Assembly: GCA_030062745.1 (NCBI GenBank) | Contig: CP099846.1 | Coordinates: 23,911,701-23,975,700 of the forward strand | DNA length: 64,000 nucleotides | Reading direction: 5' to 3' | Source: Capitulum mitella | Lineage: Eukaryota > Arthropoda > Thecostraca > Pollicipedomorpha > Pollicipedidae | Translations under genes and position numbers: made by a program | The notes under the pieces: model-generated | Seen by the model: the letters and a program-made list of their open reading frames with translations, nothing else | What the model was told of the DNA's origin: nothing | Database searches by the model: none | Part shown: piece by piece, positions 56,694-64,000 of the stretch | How the letters are laid out: every line of letters begins with the position of its first letter | Position numbering within the stretch: the first letter of the stretch is position 1

Positions 56694-57899
56694 CCCTATT
56701 CCCGGAAGGCTAGACGGTATGGCCGACTCCCGACATGGGGGGGGGGGGGGAATTCGGCCCCCCTGAGATCTCGGGAACGAAAGATCCGATTTTATCGCAA
56801 CAAACGGCAATCGATTTGTCATGACGATATTTACGTTTTCATAAAGGAATTTTTCAAAATTTTTCAAGGGGTAGGTACGGGGAGGGATAAAAAAGTCACG
56901 ATGGAGGATATTTTTGGACTTGTTATAACTCTGTTGTTTATGGACTGATTTTGACAAAATTGGCACGAATAGAGAGATTATGGATGAGCCCTTTATCATT
57001 CATCGGTCTATTTAAAGTTTTGAGAAAATTCGTAGGTGTCCGCAGGGTTTTAAAAATGGGAGTATTAGTTTTTTCAGAAAATACATTAACAAGAAGTTAA
57101 AAACACTTCTTTGGCGTTCACTACTCATGTTATGCTGAAGAAATACAAATGGTATTACAATATTTGTACAATGTTAGCGTAGGCAATGCCAGGGTCATGA
57201 AAAATGAGGAATTGTCATGGTCACATGTTCATGAGGCCAACTTACGACCTTTGACCTTAAGTGACCTCCAGTGACCTTAGAGTCACATGAAATGAACTTG
57301 GGTGCATATTTATTGTTTAAAAACGTTTCCAGTAATTTAAAGTTATTGTATTTGTAATATTCCATTCTACGGCTGTTGTGATGTAGGGTACTCCCACTGA
57401 CATTTTATGTCACAGCTCCGTGACCCGACCTGATATCAGCTTGAAACTTGGCAAACAAGTAGAAGGCTGTGTTCTACATGACATATACTCTGGGTTTGCC
57501 ATTTAGAAGAATAGTGTCAAAATTATCACTATGAAACCAAATTTTGACTTTTGACCTCGACCTGACCTTGTGAAATGACCTTAGACTAACAAAATTATAT
57601 TTTTATGCTTGCCGAACTGCCTATACATCCATATAAAGTTTTAAGTTCTTCCTTAAAGACGCGATTTTTATCGATCATTTTTCTTGTACCCTCAACAGGA
57701 CCAAAAGTGGCCTGAGGTGCCTTCCAAAACGTTGCCTGGCTTCGCCCCTGAGTAAGGTAAAACTACGAAAGTTTGTTGAAGAACGTAGAAGGAATAGGTG
57801 AGAAATACGACCAAGTTTCGTGGAGCTGCGTCAGAAACCCTGGCACTGGTAAGCAAAAAACCCGAGGGGACGGATTTAGTACCTCCGGTAGGAAAAGGG
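56694..57899 (-). mobile_element. piggyBac-like non-autonomous element, copy 2 (1206 bp, inverted)
   Basis: It is the reverse-oriented relative of the element at 48721-49928. The left end is CCCTATTCCCGG, and the right end CCGGTAGGAAAAGGG is more diverged. It is flanked by TTAG on both sides (56690-56693 and 57900-57903) rather than TTAA. Internal landmarks are shared, including the reverse complement of CAAATCGATTGCCGTTTGTT and the AGGTCA-type cluster. A 14-base G run at 56737-56750 replaces a shorter run in copy 1. There is no transposase frame. Confidence 0.85.
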
Positions 57900-57903
57900 T
57901 TAG

Positions 57904-59711
57904 GGATTTCTGCCAGGATGACGGTCCAAGCTAGTTCACGGCCTGGACATTTCTTTTCATGTCAATGCGCCCGACTTCTGGGGATGTCTGACGTACACGG
58001 AAGGGGACGGAAATGCCATCGCAGTCACCGAGAGGACGAATTCTTCTAGACTTTAGCTCCAATTAGGAGTTGAATTTAGACTATGAGTGGTTAGGAGGCC
58101 TAGATGCCTGGCGTCGTGAGTCCCTTCTGAAAGCTGTTCCAAGAAAGCCTCCAGCGCACCGCTTGCCCGCAAGAAACCGCAACTCCCCGGCCGAATTCGG
58201 GCAATGCAGCGCTCTCCTCCAGCGCCACTTCATCGAACAATGCAGCGTGCGCCTGAAGTCAGGCCGCTTGCTGGACGGGGAGAGGGGAGGCATTCAGCCC
58301 ATACCCGGCCGGACTGTGGGGCTGGCACCGTGACGCAGCCACTTCATCGGCTCAAGGACGACAAACAGAGGCCGGAGACGCCCGACAAAGGCCGGCGTTG
58401 ACATCACGTGCTCCCCGGCGAGGCGGCAGGCGGATGCCGTGTCCGGGTCAGGACGAAGGCCTGGTCTGTGGCCCTGATAGTGGAAAACAGGCCGCTTTAT
58501 TGTCATGTATGAATACGCACGACGGCAACCGTGCAAATGGTTCCATGTGGACTTGTTTATTCGACTTTTACATTTCGAGAGTGCAAACTTAAAAAAAAAC
58601 ACCGGACAGCGAATTACCTTAACAAGAGAAGCGTATTCATAATGGCATCTTCTGCAACATGTGTCTGATGAATGGGAACTGGTTACGATTTACCTGAAAT
58701 CAGCATAGACTAGTCATTGGTTGCCTAACACACGATTCTGGAAATTCCTGATCTGAGGACATTTCTGGAGTTTTTTAAGGTAGTGCAGAATTTGAACGCA
58801 TTTCAGATAGGTGCGAGCAATCATTTTTCACAAAAGCAATTAAAACGATGAGCCGTTAATGATAAAGGCTTGTGTGTGAAGCAGAGTCTTAACAAGTTGC
58901 TGGTTCGACTTTTTCTCCCGATATATGGGAAATAACTTAAAGGCTCTCGACAAAACTAACGATGACTTTTTGCAGTCGCACAGAATAGAAAGCCAGCTGG
59001 ATGCTGCGAGAAGGGAAATGCTGGTTTTAACTTGCAAGGCATCAGACGAACAAACATCTCATCTTGCACCAGCCATGACCTTACAGTGAGTTGTTTTCTT
59101 GTGGAAATCATGGGATTAGGGTGCATTCTGCGAATTCTTATGTTGACATGACCTGAATTAGCCATTAATGCATCCAGATGTGTTCTAGAGTTCCTTGTTT
59201 ATTCATATGCTTTACAGAACGTCGGAATTTCTTGTGAAGTGGAATGCCTCAAAGTCGCTTTCTAGGCTATCGCTTCATTTGTCAAGAAACATGGCTTATG
59301 GCCAGGTTATGTGATACGCTTTACGTTATAACTTTATTTATTGTCTTCCGCAATAACGTGCAAACATGTGGTTACCCCGGCACAGTTTCATACATGATAA
59401 ATTACGTGCAAGGTCACGAGCAAGAAAGCTGAAGTCATAGTAATGAAAATATTGGCAAAATCATAATAGGAGTAATAGCAACAATGAGCCTGTTGATGGA
59501 TGGAAAGTTTTAGGTCACGTTTCAAAACACAGAGGATTGCGCAATGAAGCGTAACTGCAGCGGAGACGTTTCACGCTTTCACCGCCCCGTGTGGAAACAG
59601 CTTTTAAACAGCTTCTAAGCGCAGCGCCTTGTTGATGTCTGCATGATGGCGCTGGCGGCAGAGGCCCTAGTGTAACGACGAGAAATGATGGATCTACGTA
59701 TGAACAAATCT
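57904..59711. other. Region without a supported gene
   Basis: Mixed to AT-rich DNA. Short frames on both strands have no domain signature. Confidence 0.4.
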
Positions 59712-59805
59712 CCCACAGTTTTCTATATTATGTTCTATGTTCTATGTTCTATATTATCTATATACTATATTCTATACTATATTTCTATAATATGCTGTCA
59801 TATAT
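59712..59805. repeat. AT-rich low-complexity tract (TCTATATT-type)
   Basis: Irregular TTCTATGTTCTAT / TCTATATTATCTATATAC repetition. Confidence 0.8.
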
Positions 59806-62800
59806 TATGCGATGTATCTGGGTGCAGCCACGGAGAACGACAGCCTCGTTGAAATTAGACCAACCGAACAGCTTCCGCACGTCACTGGTGTGGTCGCGCA
59901 TCAGTCTTCTGGAGACGATCCTGCCAGCCAAAACTGACGAGGTTGACAACACAGCTTCTCTGGGCTTTGGTTGTTGGTGCCCATGCCGGAAGGCAGTGTA
60001 AAATGTGTGGGAAGACGAAAGGTTACGCACGTGATTTAAACGTCTGTTTGGGAGGAACACATTTAATTTTGCTGACAGCGAGAAAAATCGACATTTCGTT
60101 GGATTACTTCTGATGTCTCGCAATCCCACTTCAGGTTTTTCTCCAACAAGCACGTCAATAATTTTCACACAATCGAAGCCTTTTAATTAGTTTCAACCAA
60201 TTGCAATATACATCTCAAGTGTCCTGCGAGTTTAAGCAGTTGTTCCGAACTCGATAAACTCTGTTTTGGATGTGTCTATTTTCAAGCCGTTGTGGAGGAA
60301 TCAATCGGAAATTGTCTCGAGGTTGCAGCCCGGAGGTAAGCTATTGCTTGAGAGGATACATGTGACTTGTGGAGCAACTGCGCGTCATCGGTGCAAGAAA
60401 CTACCTCACAGCGATCTGGTAACACTGCATGCCATTAGTGTATAACAGGAACATCAGTGGGACAGCAATACTAACCTGGACTACGCCGTAGGCTGCGCCA
60501 TGGCTGGAGTTTTCTCCGTTGACGATTTGGTGATGGTAAGAGGAGAAGCTTTTGAACTAGTGCGGGGATATACCGCAGCACTCCCAGTTAAGCCAGAAAG
60601 GCAGTTCGGTCGACGCAGTCGAATGCCTTAGAAAGACTGGGTGAGCTGACGGCTGTTACCATCCCAGCATCTGAATATGCGGCGGCGTTGCTGACCATGT
60701 CGACAGCAGCGCCCTCAGCCGGGCTATCGAGTGACATGCGTCCGACGTGTTCCACAAGATATGATGATTTGTGACTTGGTCAAGAAGTTGGGACACGTGA
60801 CTTTTTCTGTAGGTCTACCAACCACACTACCACACACACAACCGATCGGCCTGTGGTTTGTTGAATCGGACGGTGGCCGCCCTTCACGTAAAGGCACAAC
60901 GGTGGCATATTTCCGGACATCTGGCACCAGTGATGACGAAGAGGTTGTCAACATGCAAAAGATGAGAATCGATCGCAGCCAAGCACTGCATAAGCATCGT
61001 CACGCACACACCATCGGGGCCAACGACCTTTGACCCGCTCACGCATTGCAAGGCAGTATTAAGCTCCCACATCGTAGCAGGCCGAACGCCTAAAAGTGAC
61101 GTAGGCAAGCGGAGAGGCATAGGTGCACCTGCTTGGCCAACTGTTATCTAAGATATGCTGCCCTACATAGGCGAAGCACCATTAATCTTGTCGGCGACCT
61201 CCTGGCGAACGGGGCAGTCTTGGCCGGCTTACAGGCGATGACGTGTCTTTTGATTTTGCTCCATCTTTCCTTGGATGACTAACTCAAAGAGAACGATCTA
61301 GAAGAATCCTGCTTTAGCTGTTTTTAGCTGGCTCTTGGATTCACGTTTCAGGCTCTTCTAACGTTCGGCGGACCCAGCCGAACCTGACGCGTCTCGCTGA
61401 GGCGTCTCGCTGGCGTCTAGCTGAGTCCTGCCTTGACTGAAAAAGTCCCTCAGGTCCTCACTGTTGGTCAGCCATGGACAGTTGAGATGGCGGAAGCTAA
61501 CTTCTTTCAACGGGCAATTGTAACAGGGTTTACGTCATGGCTCTAAAGTTTCACTATCTGAAAACTGTCAAATTTCGATGTTTTTTATTTACCTTTATTC
61601 TAGAAACTCGCCCAAAGACTTCAGCATTTCAAGACTTTCTACAGAAGCCAAATGCCTTCAACTCTTGTTCTCAGAATCGTCACTAAAGGCGATCAGGCAA
61701 AGACGTCTGAAAACCCATTAGCTTTTCAATTATATCAATCGCACCGCCGTTATACACCGCTTCTTATGTCAGCAATTTGAAATGATACTTTCTTTTCTTA
61801 CCTTACAACAGCATACACAAACAAAAACTCTTGAGCTTGCATCATTTTACATCAGGAAAACAAAAACTGCAAAAACAAAATAAAAAACAGGAACAAAAGA
61901 AAAACGTAGCCTTGCATCAGCCAGTTCGAGAATTTCGTGCTTTCTTACGGCCATTCATTTTTTAAAGCCTAGTCTTTCCAAAATATTCAGACTGCAAAAC
62001 GCCTCGGCTCCAAAACGGTCGGATATGATATCATAATTGTACCATCGTATTTCATCATTTCCGTTTCTACGCAATATGTAGGGCGAATCCTTTGTGGCCT
62101 CAGGAGACTGTGCTCTCGATTCGGCTCAACATGTGGTGGTGACATGGTGGGCCCCCTGACGCGTGTCACGTAGTGACTTGCGAGTATTGTTAATAGAAAG
62201 CGTTTGACATCAGGCTGTAAGTGTAGTCATTGGAAATTTTGCTTCTTGAAGCTTCATCGCTGGCAGATGAACGGGTAAGTCATTGGCAAAGTTAATTTTT
62301 AAATTGGAAATACTGAAGAAAGAGAAACATTGGAACAAGTGAAGTCGCCAGAAGTCGATCATCACTCCTAAGCAGAAAAATCTGCGATAGAGTAATGAGT
62401 ATTGAGGCACTGATTCCATATATCGAGGTATTCAGGAAATCTCTCGCTGGCAGACGTGGCGTTGTGCATCGGACGTCAGTCAGCCGTCAGCAGGTGAAGG
62501 CTGAAGTGATTGAAATCTGTGGTCTACGGTGATCTCGTTTTCCGGCGCGGAGCTGTTCTAGTCTTAGGGAACGGCGCAGCTAGAGAAATCAGTTCGTGGT
62601 CACTGATACGGCATGGTGTTACCTCTGCGTGATCAACGGACTTTGGAATGTTGGCAGAAATGTGGTTGACAAGAGAGGGAGTTGCGGACGGACGGGTGAC
62701 TTGGTGAATCAACTGATGCAATCCCATGCCATGCAGTATGGTGGTAAACTGGACAACACTGGGCTTACCGGCTTGGAGAAAGTGTGGGTTTAAGTCAAGT

Positions 62801-63548
62801 AACCGAGGACTTGTGACTCGGTGACTTAATAGGGGTGTCGATCTGTATTCTTTTGAGAGGTCCGTGGCCCACCCAATGTTGATTTGGTCACCTCCAATGT
62901 TGGTTTGGCCCCCCCCCTATATTTTCCGACGGTTTTAAAGGGAAATGAATAATAATAACGAAAAGATCGGCCGCAACAGATACGAAAAAGGCAGGAAGTA
63001 AAGAATGAAGTCTAAAGCGATGTATCTGTCTTTCTACTTCCTATCTACATATATACCTACATACATGGGGGAAAATGCAAGTGCTTTTACAGGAAATAGC
63101 AACAAAAAACTTATAAATTTCCGTTGGTCAAAATAAAGTGGGCTAAATCCGTTGAGCATCCCACATTTGGGGGCAGGTTAGGCTGTCGGGCCCTCGGCTT
63201 GTCTCCCCCCTAATCGCTGACAGAAATCGACACGCCTGACCGAGGAGCAACAACTAGTTTATTAAATTGATTTTTTTTTTTGATATTTTGATTTCTTTTT
63301 ATTTGATTGATTAAACTGATGACGCCTTCCATCTGGTCTAGCTGGTCTGCCATTGAGGCTGCAGGGGTATCTGGTGGTTGGTAGTCTGCGCCTGTGATGA
63401 CCGATCTAAAACTGTGCCCACTGGTGTTCAGCCACACTGTCTCCAGGCGACCTTCTGGTTTTGGGGAAATATTAAATTTGATTATCGGAGGCAACCCGCG
63501 GATCAGCGCCACCGCAGCTGACCTTGCGACCTCGTCGTAGGACAGCAT
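59785..63548 (-). pseudogene. Decayed non-LTR (CR1/Jockey-type) retrotransposon
   Basis: Read on the minus strand, remnants appear in the order of a LINE ORF2. First comes mid-endonuclease (63548-63300; PEGRLETVWLN and ADYQPPDTP, the usual YRPP element). Next is endonuclease end (62740-62530; GLHQLIHQVTRP and ISDHELI), then a reverse-transcriptase entry block (61120-60900; VVGPDGV). Then come palm blocks (60950-60780, NHRPIG; about 60620, SKAFDCVD; about 60440, PLMFLLYTNGM; about 60400, CTDDAQLL at the catalytic Asp-Asp site; about 60260, KTEFIEFGT). A possible C-terminal block (LFGWSNFNEAVVLR) is near 59850. Frameshifts and stops separate the blocks. Roughly 400 bp of unrelated, AT-rich sequence splits the endonuclease (about 62800-63280). 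The element is not functional. Confidence 0.8.
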
Positions 63549-64000
63549 CGGCCCTGTCGGAACACTTTATAACCATTAATTATCTAGCAGACTTTCTTTC
63601 CCAGCCTCATATTTCATCGCACATTGTTGACTTAAAATTTTGCCGAAGGATGGAAAAAAGAGAGCAAAAGGGAACACAACTGGTTTCTCAAAAAGCGTTC
63701 CTTTCCGCGACTGGTGTCCGACTCACTATACATAAATTTTCCTGGGTTTAGGAAATATATATCAAACATTCTCATCGTATATTTTATTTTGTGCCATCCA
63801 TTCATGGTATTTGCAGAACTTTCCCAGTGTGCTCTGAAGAATTTTCTGGGCACACTGGGAGAACGAAAGCATATTGGTCTCTGAACGCGTTTCAAAGCAG
63901 CGTTCACAGAGTCACCATCAAGCCTCATCACCAAGGGGGCAAGATATATTGAAGTGGCTGGGAAGATAACCAAAGATGCGTTTGCAGATACAATAAAACG
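63549..64000. other. AT-rich window end, nothing recognised
   Basis: It could include more of the retrotransposon's 5' part, but no endonuclease N-terminal signature is visible. TGCCCAGAAAATTCTTC-type sequence near 63835 forms an imperfect inverted repeat with GGGCACACTGGGA. Confidence 0.3.

Overview
The window is eukaryotic and very probably from an arthropod. Coding sequence occurs only as short exons with GT/AG borders. Most of the DNA is intron or intergenic: minisatellites, microsatellites, transposon remnants and GC-rich patches of 0.5-1 kb set in more AT-rich DNA. Codon choice in the clear exons is strongly GC-ending. The one gene I recognise resembles the insect gene rau. A GC-rich crustacean such as a barnacle would fit, but that is only an inference from base composition.

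Region 0.27-17.2 kb (minus strand): a seven-exon gene whose exons join in frame with matching phases at all six junctions. It encodes a 320-residue protein with a serine-rich N-terminus, two back-to-back Ras-association (RA) domains and a C-terminus ending Phe-Tyr-Ile, a class II PDZ ligand. This matches Drosophila Rau, a Ras-binding feedback regulator of receptor tyrosine kinase signalling. Its introns hold a 17-bp minisatellite, a (TC)n tract against a 5' splice site, a tandemly duplicated 3' splice site, and a 70-74-bp minisatellite.

Region 17.2-32.7 kb: probably the promoter side of rau and intergenic DNA. It contains a GC-rich domain with an 18-bp perfect hairpin, a short inverted-terminal repeat element, tandem repeats with 30-, 32- and 40-bp units, and one small ORF (23.0-23.3 kb) that may be coding.

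Region 32.7-51.3 kb (minus strand): four short exon-like segments (51.25, 50.4, 46.4 and 32.7 kb) with good splice sites and compatible phases suggest a second, unidentified gene. The first two are the most convincing. A further isolated exon-like segment lies at 35.1 kb. The rest is intron-like DNA with several minisatellites.

Region 48.7-57.9 kb holds two copies, in opposite orientation, of a 1.2-kb non-autonomous piggyBac-like element flanked by TTAA and TTAG duplications. Region 59.8-63.6 kb (minus strand) is a decayed non-LTR retrotransposon with endonuclease and reverse-transcriptase remnants. Long poly(G)/poly(C) runs of 10-14 bases recur through the window and outnumber poly(A)/poly(T) runs of that length. 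I found no convincing tRNA, rRNA, CRISPR array or complete mobile-element ORF.
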